The translations under genes were made by a program, and so were the position numbers. Under the pieces are notes generated by a model. That model was not told the origin of the DNA. It saw only the letters and a list, made by a program, of their open reading frames with translations, and ran no database searches. Shown here piece by piece: positions 16,304 through 25,139 of a stretch of 64,000 nucleotides of DNA. Every line of letters starts with the position of its first letter. The stretch's first letter is position 1. Source of the DNA: an uncultured Latescibacterota bacterium (GTDB lineage Bacteria > Latescibacterota > UBA2968); NCBI GenBank assembly GCA_958295785.1, contig OY282377.1, positions 262,394 through 326,393 on the forward strand. The letters run 5' to 3'.

Positions 16304-16924
16304 TCACGCCAAAAATGGATTGATGCGTTTTTCGCGGTCTATGGTCGTGTCCGGCCCATGCCCGGGGTGGAGAATGGTATCGCCGGGAAGGGTGAGGATT
16401 TTGTTGTGAATCGAGTCCATCAAGGTTTGTAAATCCGCGCCCTCGAGGTCGGTTCTGCCAATAGAGCCAGCGAAAACCGTGTCGCCAACAATGGCGTGGC
16501 CAGGCCATGTGAGCGCGATGTTGCCGGGCGCGTGACCCGGAACGTGGAGAATGTTCAGGGTTTCGCGGCCAAAGGCAATGGCGTCGCCTTCGTCGATGAA
16601 ACGGTCGACAGCGGGTGGCGGATCGGTTTGAAAGCCGAGAAATGCCGCGATGTCTGCAAGCCCCTCGACCATAAACATATCGGCTTTGTGGATGGCGAAA
16701 GGCGCGCCCGTTTTTTCCATGAGCGATGTGACGCGCCCAATGTGGTCAAAATGCCCGTGCGTGGCGACGATTTCGACGATTTTGAGGTCGTGGTCTGCAA
16801 CGAGTTGCAAGATGGTATCAACACCGTCGCCGGGATCGACCACAATGCCTTCGCACGTTTCTCGGCACGCGAGGATATAACAGTTGACGTCGAGCGGGCC
16901 GACGATGGTCGATAGAAAGATCAC
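16304..16924 (-). CDS. MBL-fold metallo-hydrolase, glyoxalase II-like
   Basis: 206 residues starting at a GTG (16924) with AGGGA upstream. The metal site THGHFDHIG, the later HVPGHAPGN and GDTVFAGSIGRTD, and the final PGHGPDT give the full HxHxDH/H/D/H ligand set of hydroxyacylglutathione-hydrolase-type enzymes. The substrate is likely a thioester, or a persulfide if it is an ETHE1-like member. It lies nine bases after the Gfo/Idh gene and is probably translated from the same message. Confidence 0.85.
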   Translation of the reverse strand: MIFLSTIVGPLDVNCYILACRETCEGIVVDPGDGVDTILQLVADHDLKIVEIVATHGHFDHIGRVTSLMEKTGAPFAIHKADMFMVEGLADIAAFLGFQTDPPPAVDRFIDEGDAIAFGRETLNILHVPGHAPGNIALTWPGHAIVGDTVFAGSIGRTDLEGADLQTLMDSIHNKILTLPGDTILHPGHGPDTTIDREKRINPFLA

Positions 16925-16933
16925 GGCTTTTCC

Positions 16934-17992
16934 CTATGTGATTTTGACTTCGCCGCCGGTTTCTTGGCTGCGATAAATGCCGTCGAGAATCGCCATGACT
17001 TGCAGCGATTGTTCGGGAGGTACGGGCGAGGGCTTGCCTTCGGCGATGGCGCGGGCAAACTCAACGCATTCTTGGGCGTGTGCTTCGAGCAGGTCGCGGG
17101 TGTTTTGCAAGGTGCGGTTGTAGTGCTGTTGCGTGTGGTAGTTGCTTTGATAAATTTGGCAACTCGGCCAATGGCTGCCCCCTTTGGTGCCATAGAGCCA
17201 CATTTGCATGTCTTCGCCCTGCGTGTGGTGGTGAAGCAGCCAACTGACTTCGATTATGAGGGTCGCGCCATTTTCAAAGCGCACAAATGCCGCGGCAAAG
17301 TCTTCCACGTCGAATTGATCCGATGGGATGGGGCCGCCCCAGTTGCTGAACGCGCCTTTTTGGTGGGCGATTTCTGCACGCGCAACGCCGGTGACCGCGA
17401 CGGGTTGGGGGTTGTTCATAAACCAGAGCGTGAGGTCGAGGATGTGAACGCCGATGTCAATGCAGGGGCCGCCCCCGCTGTGTTGTTTTTGAATAAAGCC
17501 CGGCGTGGTTGGCGCGCCTGCGCGGCGGAGCATCCAACTGCGCGCGTGGTAAATGTCGCCGAGAGCGCCCGTGTCGAGTTCGGCGCGCATGGCTTTTGAT
17601 TTGCCGGAAAAGCGAAAGTGTTGCGCGGTCATCAGGGTTTTGCCCGATTTGTCGCGCGCGGCAATCATGTCTTTGACGAGTTCGGGATTTGGGGCCAGGG
17701 GTTTTTCGCAAATGACGTGTTTGCCCGCTTCGAGCGCGGCGATGCCCAAGGGCGCGTGATAGTTGTTGGGGGTGCAAATGTCGATGATATCGATGTCGGG
17801 ATTTTTGAACAGGTCTTCCGGATCCGTGGAAAGGATGGATACGCCATTGTTGTCGCCCCAGTGTTTGAGCACGTCGCCTCGGATGTCGCTTCCCGCGATC
17901 AGGTCGGCGTGTTCGGATGCCTTCCAGCCCGGGAGGTGCGTGTGCGCGATGCCGCCAACGCCGATGATGCCGACTTTGAGTTTGTCTGCCAT
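16934..17992 (-). CDS. Gfo/Idh/MocA family NAD(P)-dependent oxidoreductase
   Basis: 352 residues from the ATG at 17992 (AAAGGGG upstream). The Rossmann motif GIIGVGGIAHTHLPG opens the protein, the CEKPLAPN loop supplies the catalytic Lys, and DIGVHILDLTLWFM holds the Asp/His pair used in this family. The C-terminal half is the usual open sheet. These enzymes oxidise or reduce a sugar, inositol or amino-sugar hydroxyl; the exact substrate is not visible. It forms a two-gene unit with the MBL hydrolase. Confidence 0.88.
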   Translation of the reverse strand: MADKLKVGIIGVGGIAHTHLPGWKASEHADLIAGSDIRGDVLKHWGDNNGVSILSTDPEDLFKNPDIDIIDICTPNNYHAPLGIAALEAGKHVICEKPLAPNPELVKDMIAARDKSGKTLMTAQHFRFSGKSKAMRAELDTGALGDIYHARSWMLRRAGAPTTPGFIQKQHSGGGPCIDIGVHILDLTLWFMNNPQPVAVTGVARAEIAHQKGAFSNWGGPIPSDQFDVEDFAAAFVRFENGATLIIEVSWLLHHHTQGEDMQMWLYGTKGGSHWPSCQIYQSNYHTQQHYNRTLQNTRDLLEAHAQECVEFARAIAEGKPSPVPPEQSLQVMAILDGIYRSQETGGEVKIT

Positions 17993-18100
17993 AGTGGCCC
18001 CTTTCTCCTGTTGTAAAGTGATTGCACGATGCAGAAGATAATATCGCACGGGATTGAGGAAAAGTTTTTTTTGGCGCGTTTTTTTGGGCGTTTTTAATCT

Positions 18101-18129
18101 TGACGGATATACAAATGTTCACTATATTC
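18101..18129 (+). promoter_or_regulatory. Sigma-70-type promoter
   Basis: TTGACG and TATATT with a 17-base spacer, about 70 bases before the gene at 18199. The AT-rich stretch just upstream could act as an UP element. Confidence 0.75.
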
Positions 18130-18198
18130 ATGGCGGTTGGAAAACGGAATATAACGCTCTGCAAAAAGTTTATCGCCATTCAAAAAGGAGAGGTTCCC

Positions 18199-18492
18199 AT
18201 GAGACGCATTGTTCCCATGTCGGCTATTGGTTCTCGGTCTATCGCGCAATTCTGTCAGGAAGTCAGCGAGGTGATCAATCGCGTGCGCGCTGCTTATGGC
18301 CCCATTCCCATGAAAGCCGTGGCCGATCAGCCCGAGGTCAAGGCCGCAGAAGCGACCATTGAACAGGCGGCGCGGTTGGTGCAAAGCGGGCTTGAAAACG
18401 TGGATGTCTGGCGCGGCGCGCTGGTGGTCTATGAGTTGACGTGGATGTCCGCGCTGAAAAAGGTGCGGCAGTCGGGCAAGTCGGCGGCGTGA
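18199..18492 (+). CDS. Small helical protein of unknown function (97 aa)
   Basis: Starts at the ATG at 18199 behind AGGAGAGG. The sequence predicts mostly helix: an N-terminal IAQFCQEVSEVINRVRAAYG segment, a central EVKAAEATIEQAARLVQSGL and a C-terminal LTWMSALKKVRQSG. There is no signal peptide or membrane segment. I do not recognise the family. It has a strong promoter of its own and is followed 33 bases later by a VOC-family gene, likely on the same transcript. Confidence 0.65.
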   Translation: MRRIVPMSAIGSRSIAQFCQEVSEVINRVRAAYGPIPMKAVADQPEVKAAEATIEQAARLVQSGLENVDVWRGALVVYELTWMSALKKVRQSGKSAA

Positions 18493-18525
18493 GTGTCGTT
18501 CTCGGTGGATGAACAGGAGGTTGTT

Positions 18526-18897
18526 ATGCAAATTCGGGGATCGGATTTCGTGATGTATCCCGTCAGGGATATGGCGCGGAGCCTCGCCTTCTACCGCGAT
18601 ACATTGGGCATGGTGGTCGAAGGTGAATATGGAGACGGTACTTGGGTCGAATTGACCGCATCACCGACCACATTGGCACTTTTTCAACCCGATGATCCGC
18701 ACAACGGCCCGCCCACAGGCGGCGCGGCCATCGCCTTGGCGGTCGAAAATGTGGATGCGGCGGTTGGCGAATTGAAGGAAAAGGGCGTGGAGGTGCTATG
18801 GCACTCGGAATCGCCTGTGTGTTATTTTGCGGCGATTCGCGATCCCGATGGCAATGGCGTCATTTTGCATCAACGCAAAGACGGGACGTGTGGATGA
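18526..18897 (+). CDS. VOC-family (glyoxalase/bleomycin-resistance fold) protein
   Basis: 123 residues from the ATG at 18526, with AGGAGG six bases upstream. A single VOC unit: the FVMYPVRDMARSLAFYRDTLGM start, a DGTWVELT strand, a VENVDAAVGELKEKGV helix and the terminal IRDPDGNGVILHQR. Metal-ligand positions are not obvious in the first strand, so it may bind rather than transform a ligand. Its neighbours do not suggest a pathway. Confidence 0.85.
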   Translation: MQIRGSDFVMYPVRDMARSLAFYRDTLGMVVEGEYGDGTWVELTASPTTLALFQPDDPHNGPPTGGAAIALAVENVDAAVGELKEKGVEVLWHSESPVCYFAAIRDPDGNGVILHQRKDGTCG

Positions 18898-18929
18898 GTG
18901 TTGCATGCACATCATTTTTCAATATCATA

Positions 18930-18956
18930 AAGCTGCGTTTATGGCGCGGCTTTTTG
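18930..18956 (+). terminator. Likely rho-independent terminator
   Basis: AAGCTGCG pairs with CGCGGCTT (one T-G pair) and runs into TTTTT, closing the 18199-18897 unit. Confidence 0.65.
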
Positions 18957-18976
18957 AATGTGGGAGATGAGATAGA

Positions 18977-20599
18977 ATGGATGCCCCATGGCAAAACGAG
19001 TTGTATTTCGGGGACAATCTCGATATTCTGCGCGAACAGATCGCCGATGAGAGCGTCGATCTGATTTACCTCGACCCGCCGTTTAACTCGAATGCCACGT
19101 ACAACGTGCTGTTCCGCGAGAAGGGCGGCGAGGAGTCGGCGGCACAGATCACGGCGTTTGAGGATACGTGGCACTGGAGCATAGAATCCGAGGCCGCATT
19201 TCGGGAGGTGGTGACAGATGGCCCCGAGAAACTGGGCAGGTTGCTCCAAGCGATGCGCGATTTCCTGGGTCAGAACGACATGATGGCGTATCTGACGATG
19301 ATGGCGCAGCGCATGGTTGAACTTCACCGCGTGCTAAAACCCACGGGCAACATTTATCTGCATTGCGACCCGACGGCGAGCCATTACTTGAAACTGCTCT
19401 TGGATGCCGTTTTCGACCCTGATAACTTCCAAAATGAGATAACTTGGAAGCGCACTAGTGCCCACAGTGATTCAAAGAGATTTGGACAAGTTAAGGACAT
19501 CATTTTTTATTATTCCAAGACGAATGACCGAATATGGAATCCTGTGTATATTCCTCATGACGAATCCTATGTATCTAACTTCTATCGCTATGAAGATGAA
19601 AGAGGAAGATATAGACTTCACGAAATCATACGAACGGCTTCAATGGGACCTAGGCCTAATCTCGTCTATAAATATAAAGGCTACACGCCCGAATGGGGCT
19701 GGCGCATGGAACGAAACAAGTTGGAAGTTCTGGATAAGGACGGGAGGCTTATATGGTCGAAAACAGGAAGGCCGTACCGTAAAACCTATCTGTCAGAGGG
19801 GATGGTACCAACGAATTTGTGGACAGATATAAACCCACTATCCGCTCAATCCAAAGAACGCCTCGGCTATCCCACGCAGAAGCCCGAAGCCCTGCTCGAG
19901 CGCATCATCAATGCCAGCAGCAACGAGGGCGATGTGGTGCTCGATCCCTTCTGCGGTTGCGGCACGGCGGTCGCAGCGGCCGAACGGCTGAACAGGCGGT
20001 GGATTGGCATTGATGTGACGCACTTGGCGATCACCCTGATTCGGCACAGGATGTCCAATTCTTTTGGCGAGGATCTGCGGCCTTATGAAGTCATCGGCGA
20101 TCCAAAAGACCCGCCCAGTGCCCGCGCTTTGGCACAGCACGACCGCTATCAGTTCGAGTGGTGGGCCTTGGGCTTGGTCGATGCGCGCCCGGCGCGCGAT
20201 CAGCGCAGGGGCGCAGACAGGGGCATAGACGGGTATATCAATTTCTTTGACGACGACAGCGGCAGGGCCAAGCGCGTTGTTGTGCAGGTGAAGAGCGGGA
20301 ATGTGACTGTGTCTCAAGTGCGGGATTTGAAGGGCGTGATAGAGCGCGAGCAGGCGCAGATGGGCATTTTCATCACGCTGAAGCCACCGACTCGCCAGAT
20401 GGCTCAGGAGGCGATTTCCGCGGGGTTCTATGCCCATGAGCATTTCCGCAACGAGTTCCCACGCGTGCAGATCTTGACCATTGAGGAGTTGCTTGCAGGC
20501 GCGAAGGCGCAGTATCCGCGCTACGCGCTTCAAGCCACATTTAAGCGCGCGCCGCGCCGCCGCCGCGAGGAGGGGGGCAATGTCCTTTTGCTGTTCTAA
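18977..20599 (+). CDS. DNA methyltransferase fused to an Mrr-like nuclease domain
   Basis: 540 residues. Near the start [15 protein letters not shown] is the catalytic DPPF/Y motif of N4/N6-amino methylases; [26 protein letters not shown], near residue 315, is the SAM-binding motif, so the order is the permuted beta-class type. From about residue 410, [11 protein letters not shown] and VVVQVKSG form the D...QxK site of Mrr-type endonuclease domains. The middle (about 19437-19850, residues 155-290) is clearly more AT-rich than the rest and probably is the target-recognition region. One chain could thus both modify and cut, or sense methylation. No separate restriction gene is adjacent. Confidence 0.8.
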   Translation: MDAPWQNELYFGDNLDILREQIADESVDLIYLDPPFNSNATYNVLFREKGGEESAAQITAFEDTWHWSIESEAAFREVVTDGPEKLGRLLQAMRDFLGQNDMMAYLTMMAQRMVELHRVLKPTGNIYLHCDPTASHYLKLLLDAVFDPDNFQNEITWKRTSAHSDSKRFGQVKDIIFYYSKTNDRIWNPVYIPHDESYVSNFYRYEDERGRYRLHEIIRTASMGPRPNLVYKYKGYTPEWGWRMERNKLEVLDKDGRLIWSKTGRPYRKTYLSEGMVPTNLWTDINPLSAQSKERLGYPTQKPEALLERIINASSNEGDVVLDPFCGCGTAVAAAERLNRRWIGIDVTHLAITLIRHRMSNSFGEDLRPYEVIGDPKDPPSARALAQHDRYQFEWWALGLVDARPARDQRRGADRGIDGYINFFDDDSGRAKRVVVQVKSGNVTVSQVRDLKGVIEREQAQMGIFITLKPPTRQMAQEAISAGFYAHEHFRNEFPRVQILTIEELLAGAKAQYPRYALQATFKRAPRRRREEGGNVLLLF

Positions 20600-20619
20600 A
20601 AGTGGAGATCAAAAAAAAG

Positions 20620-20653
20620 AAGGCCGAGAGTCTCTGTGGATCTCGGCCTTTTT
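20620..20653 (+). terminator. Rho-independent terminator (bidirectional)
   Basis: AGGCCGAGA pairs with TCTCGGCCT and is followed by TTTTT; an A-run on the other side serves the convergent gene at 20673. Confidence 0.85.
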
Positions 20654-20672
20654 GCGTGGATGGGAAATGGTC

Positions 20673-22085
20673 CTATCGCGCCTCACTCGGCGTCAAGCGC
20701 AAGATCACATCGGGGCGGTTGAGCACCACATACACGGCGCCATCGGGGCCGGAAACAGCTTCGCGCACTCGCCCTGCGTTTTTCAAGATCACCTCTTCGT
20801 GCATCACGCGATCCCCTTCAACCGACAGCACGCGCACATCTTCGTACTTCAAAGACGCCACCAGCAATTTGTTTTGCCACTTGGGAAACAACGCGCCCGA
20901 GTAAAAGTTAATGCCGCACACGGCAATTGACGGTCGCCAAAAAAGGGCGGGTTGTTCCATTCCGGGTTTGCGTACCCATTCGGACACCATCGTGCCATTG
21001 TAATTGAGGCCATAAGTAATGACAGGCCACCCGTAGTTCTTCCCCCTGGCAATCACATTCAACTCGTCGCCCCCCATAGGCCCGTGCTCGCTGTCCCAAA
21101 CTTTCCCGGTCACTGGATCGACCGCCAGCCCTTGGGGATTGCGATGCCCGAAAGAATAAATCGTTTTTAGCGCGCCCGCTCGCCCCACAAACGGATTGTC
21201 TTTGGGAACGCGCCCATCGGTGTGGATGCGGTGGATCTTGCCATTTGGCCGACTCAAATCCTGCGCGTGATTTTGCGCGCCTCGATCTCCAATGGCAAAA
21301 TAGAGGTCGCCCTGTGCATCAAATGCGATGCGACAACCGTAGTGGTGCCGGGATGTGCGATACGTTTCGCGAGGGGCTTCGTAAATCACTTCTCGATCAA
21401 TAAAGACATTGTCTTTGATGCGACCGCGCACGAGGCGCGTCATCGCAGGCGACCGCCGCTGTCCTTCGACGCGGTTGATCTCATGGCTATAGGCCAGATA
21501 AATCCAGCCATTCTCACGATATGCCGGATCGACCGCCACATCCATCAACCCGCCTTGCCCCGCGTGAATCACTTGGGGCGTTCCCGCTATCGGGTCGGCG
21601 AGCATGCGTCCGTTCTTCGCCATCCGCAACGCGCCCACGCGCTCGGTAATCAATGCGGTGTGTGCGTCTATAAAATCAATCGCCCAGGGGATTCTCAGTC
21701 CCTTGACCCAAATGTCGATATCGACCTCGTAATCCTGCGTCTGGATAAAATCGGGCGGCGGGGGTTTGGGTTGTCCCATTGTTTTTTCGGCTCGTTCAAT
21801 AAATGTGACAATCGCCGCAATCTGCTCGTCTGTCAGCAAGTTCCCAAAGCCCGGCATGCCCAAATCCGTCAGCCCGTTTTTGATGTTGCGGATGCGATAG
21901 CTTCGCCCATCCCCGTATTTCCATATCCCATCGACCATGCTCGGGGCATTGCCCCCTCGCAAATCAGGGCCATGGCACTGCGCGCAAAACGCCATGTACA
22001 ATGCCTTCCCCTCTGGCGCGTCATCTTGTGCAAACGCGGAATGAGACAACGCGGTCAACAAACAAATCGCAACAAAATAGTTCAT
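20673..22085 (-). CDS. Cytochrome c fused to PQQ-dependent sugar dehydrogenase-type propeller
   Basis: 470 residues with AAAGGA seven bases before the ATG. A signal peptide (VAICLLTALSHSAFA) leads to a mono-heme cytochrome c (CAQCH at about residue 34, distal Met in LGMPGFG). From about residue 120 comes a beta-propeller of the aldose-sugar-dehydrogenase type: IPWAIDFID, GGLMDVAVDPAY, YGCRIAFDAQGDLYFAIGDRG, FGHRNPQGLAVDP, DSEHGPMGGDELN. It would oxidise a sugar or alcohol outside the cytoplasm and pass electrons through its own heme to the respiratory chain. PQQ binding is inferred from the family. Confidence 0.88.
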   Translation of the reverse strand: MNYFVAICLLTALSHSAFAQDDAPEGKALYMAFCAQCHGPDLRGGNAPSMVDGIWKYGDGRSYRIRNIKNGLTDLGMPGFGNLLTDEQIAAIVTFIERAEKTMGQPKPPPPDFIQTQDYEVDIDIWVKGLRIPWAIDFIDAHTALITERVGALRMAKNGRMLADPIAGTPQVIHAGQGGLMDVAVDPAYRENGWIYLAYSHEINRVEGQRRSPAMTRLVRGRIKDNVFIDREVIYEAPRETYRTSRHHYGCRIAFDAQGDLYFAIGDRGAQNHAQDLSRPNGKIHRIHTDGRVPKDNPFVGRAGALKTIYSFGHRNPQGLAVDPVTGKVWDSEHGPMGGDELNVIARGKNYGWPVITYGLNYNGTMVSEWVRKPGMEQPALFWRPSIAVCGINFYSGALFPKWQNKLLVASLKYEDVRVLSVEGDRVMHEEVILKNAGRVREAVSGPDGAVYVVLNRPDVILRLTPSEAR

Positions 22086-22304
22086 ACTTTTTCCTTTCGG
22101 TGGTTAAAAGCCGATAGGCTGACTAATACCAATTTGATTTTTATTTTTCCTTATCCTGCCTCCCATCAGGGAGGAATGAGGAATGAGGGACAGGCGTTCC
22201 GTAGAGATCATGCGTTGCTCGTCTCAAGCGTTTGGTTCTGCCTCCATGTGGGTTGCCTTTGATGCGTTGGCTACGCCTGTGCCTACGGCGTGCGGCGTCA
22301 AACG

Positions 22305-22618
22305 CTCAAATTAGTTGCGTCCTTGTCGCTTTCTTTTTTGCCGCGTCAGGGCCTGTTGGAGCCGCTCGAAAGTGCCGTTCTGGCGCCATTTATTGAAGGA
22401 GCTATTCACGGTCTTATCGTGCCCAAAATCTTTGGGCAACATGTGCCATTGACAGCCGGTTTTTGCGAAGATATAGGATGCCGTTGATCACTTGGTGCAA
22501 GTCGGCAGGCGGGCGTCAGGGACCTCCTTTTCGCCATTTGGGTTTCGGTAGCCAAGGGGCGATCAATTGCCATTGCGCTTGGGTGAGGTCCGTCGGATAT
22601 TGCTTCGGCGTATTCATC
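22305..22618 (-). pseudogene. IS5-family transposase remnant (N-terminal half)
   Basis: Reverse reading from 22618 gives MNTPKQYPTDLTQAQWQLI, then WLPKPKWRKGGP, an in-frame TGA, RPPADLHQVINGILYL, a one-base frameshift in an A run, then GCQWHMLPKDFGHDKTVNSS and FERLQQALTRQ. This is the usual head of IS5-type transposases. The catalytic part and terminal repeats are gone. Nothing else is evident from 22086 to 22737. Confidence 0.8.
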
Positions 22619-22737
22619 TTGGTCCTTTCGTTTCAAGGTGGTTGGATGCCCCCTGAATTTGGACAGATGAATACGCTTTCGCAACGTTTTATTTCCTTCT
22701 CTATAATTCTAAGATGGCTTCTAAGGAGCGCGTATGT

Positions 22738-24039
22738 ATGTGCCCCCCCCCCGCAACGGATCTTGACAACAAGGTTTCAGTCTTTGGTTACCTCTATCTG
22801 TGTCTGAACGTGCTTTTCTTTTGCTCTCTCTTCGTTGCCGACCCGTGGACATTCCATGCGCTTAGCAGGGAAGACGACTGGGTGGAGAATCTCACCGCAG
22901 TATGGTTTCTCCTGGCGGGCTTCCTGCTGTTCGGCACGGCTTGGATGGAGCGGAGCTTCTTCCGGCGTTGCGTCTATATTCTGGGCGGTATGGCGATGGT
23001 GTTTGCCGCCGGCGAAGAAATCAGTTGGGGGCAGCGCATCTTCGGGTTTGCGACGCCCGATTTCTTGATGGGCTTGAATGAGCAGAAAGAATTCACGGTC
23101 CACAATATCGCCAATAAAACGTTTGACATTATCTACTTGAATGGCACGCTGATCCTGTGCATGGCAACCTGCGCGGCTTTCTTTTGCCGGAAAGACCGGC
23201 TTTTCGGGATTCCGTTGCCGTCAATTCCGCTGATGCTGGGCTTTCTGATCATACTTTCCTATGAGTCAGGAGCGAGCCTCACAGAAATCTCAAGAGCGAA
23301 CTCTAGAGAATACTTAGCGAACTTCAGAGAATACTTGGTGGGCATCAAAAGATCCTTCGGATTTATTGTGGTTGAGGAGAAGGGGTTGCTTTTGCTCTTT
23401 CTCCTCTTCGCGTTGTTTTCAAGGCAAGTCAAATTGATCGTTGCTTCCGCTGCAACTCTGGTGCTCGTTTTGGCTCTCACATACGTGAACTATCATAATG
23501 TGAACAGTTATGAGGTGCGCGAGTATCTGTTCGGCCTCGGTTGCCTTTTCTATTGTTTGGAGCTCGTGCTGGCTCAGGGACGGTTCGCGGCAATCTCACG
23601 GGTGCCATTCACCGGCCTGAAACTGCTGGGCAGACGGGTTCCATTCTATCTGATGACCTGCTCTCTGGTCATTGCAGGCAGTATCGGGGTGATGTTTTTT
23701 TCCTATTTCGACGCCATGACCAGAACTGCCGCCTTTGACGTCTATCTCATCGAGAACGAGTTAGCCTACGTCAAGGAGCCATGCGCTCCGGCGGATACAG
23801 AGCCACCCTTCTTTTTGCACATCATTCCCGCCGACGCCAATGACCTTCCCGACGACCGCAAGCAACACGGTTTCGACAACCTTGACTTTCACTTTCTCTG
23901 GGACGGTGGCAGGCGCTTTGACAGGAAATGTCTGGTGACCAGGCCACTCCCGGATTACAAGATCACCAGTATCCGGACCGGCCAGTTCATACCAGGGGAA
24001 GGCGAGATATGGGTAGAGAGGTTCACGTTGAGCAGGTAG
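22738..24039 (+). CDS. Multi-pass membrane protein (GEEISWGQR type) with recurring C-terminal module
   Basis: About 433 residues from the ATG at 22738 (GGAG nine bases upstream); an ATG at 22714 is possible but lacks a ribosome site. About nine membrane helices occupy residues 15-330. The AAGEEISWGQRIFGF segment and HNIANK belong to a family of uncharacterised membrane proteins I recall by that signature. The last ~100 residues are the shared module: FDVYLIENELAYVKEPC, FFLHIIPADAND, GFDNLDFHF, a second Cys in DRKC and LPDYKI with IRTGQF. A run of ten C bases lies right after the start codon. Function unknown; likely cell-envelope. Confidence 0.7.
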   Translation: MCPPPATDLDNKVSVFGYLYLCLNVLFFCSLFVADPWTFHALSREDDWVENLTAVWFLLAGFLLFGTAWMERSFFRRCVYILGGMAMVFAAGEEISWGQRIFGFATPDFLMGLNEQKEFTVHNIANKTFDIIYLNGTLILCMATCAAFFCRKDRLFGIPLPSIPLMLGFLIILSYESGASLTEISRANSREYLANFREYLVGIKRSFGFIVVEEKGLLLLFLLFALFSRQVKLIVASAATLVLVLALTYVNYHNVNSYEVREYLFGLGCLFYCLELVLAQGRFAAISRVPFTGLKLLGRRVPFYLMTCSLVIAGSIGVMFFSYFDAMTRTAAFDVYLIENELAYVKEPCAPADTEPPFFLHIIPADANDLPDDRKQHGFDNLDFHFLWDGGRRFDRKCLVTRPLPDYKITSIRTGQFIPGEGEIWVERFTLSR

Positions 24040-24138
24040 ATGCGGCCATGGGGCCATCCATGCCGGAGCCTTCGGGCTGGCAACGAGCAGTCCGACGGGC
24101 AGGAACGTGCGCGGCGCGGTGCTCTGGAGCCTTGCCAT

Positions 24139-24987
24139 CTATGGCCGCCGGTAAATCGCATATACGGAAGCCGCAAGGTAGTCGCGCAACACCGGCACGC
24201 GCAGCAATAGGTTGGAAAGTCGCCAGAGCGCGGGCCAGCGTTTGAGTTGCGGGTTCACAATCAACCGTTCCGTTATCCATCCCATTTCTTCGACGTAGCG
24301 AAGAAACTCCGAAAACTTCATTTTGTTCAGTCCTTCCCGCGTATCTTCGAACGACTCGGCCTCATCCGCTACCGGTCGCCAGAACTCGCGCCTGAGACGC
24401 ATCAGCGCGTCTTCCGAAAACAGGACACCGGCCCACGGTATTCGGAATCTGAAGAACCGGTTCAGGTGGTCTCCGAACGGTGAATGAAACAGCGGGCCAA
24501 ACGCCATAATTATTACGCCCCCCACGACGCTTGACTTGAGGACGCCGTCCATACGGCGGAGGTGATCGCCAGGGCGTTCCACGTGCTCAAGCATTTCGTG
24601 AGAAAGTACGATGTCATACTCTTTCTCGTTCGGTATATCATGGATATTCGCGCACTCGAATGTGACTTTGTCCTGCAACTGCGCCTTCCTGGCACAACGC
24701 TTTGCGATTTCGATGTAATGCGGGTCTTTATCGATACCCGTCACGTGCCTGCATCCGCGCTTCGCCAGCGCCAAGGCCATTTCTCCCATGCCGCACCCGA
24801 CGTCCAAGTAGCGCATAGCCGGGTCAATGGGAATTTCGTTGTCCAGTCGGCGATTCCATTTTTCAAAGCGAGCCGTCGCGGATTCGATGCCGAGATCACG
24901 CTCAAGCTGACGAAGCTCCTCCGCTTCGGGATGCCTGCCATGCGCGAAGGGCCGAAGCAACCAGTAATCAATCGTCTTACCAAACAT
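24139..24987 (-). CDS. Class I SAM-dependent methyltransferase
   Basis: 282 residues from the ATG at 24987 with GGAGG in place. Motif I reads YLDVGCGMGEMALALA, the acidic end of strand 2 is GIDKDP, and motif IV-like YDIVLSHEMLEHVE marks the UbiE/COQ5-type fold. A C-terminal ~90 residues with several aromatic clusters may bind the substrate. It follows the deacetylase-like gene on the same strand, so a glycan or lipid-linked sugar acceptor is possible. Confidence 0.85.
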   Translation of the reverse strand: MFGKTIDYWLLRPFAHGRHPEAEELRQLERDLGIESATARFEKWNRRLDNEIPIDPAMRYLDVGCGMGEMALALAKRGCRHVTGIDKDPHYIEIAKRCARKAQLQDKVTFECANIHDIPNEKEYDIVLSHEMLEHVERPGDHLRRMDGVLKSSVVGGVIIMAFGPLFHSPFGDHLNRFFRFRIPWAGVLFSEDALMRLRREFWRPVADEAESFEDTREGLNKMKFSEFLRYVEEMGWITERLIVNPQLKRWPALWRLSNLLLRVPVLRDYLAASVYAIYRRP

Positions 24988-25139
24988 TTGCCCTCCGAGG
25001 TCGTCCTGTTTTTCGTGTATAGCAGCATCGCCAAAGCGCGCCACAGATTATTCACTGCGAAACCTTGTGAGCCGTTCCCGCTACCGTTCAAGGCGGAACG
25101 CCACCTCCCAAGCGATGCGGCATCGGGGCGGTAGCACGG

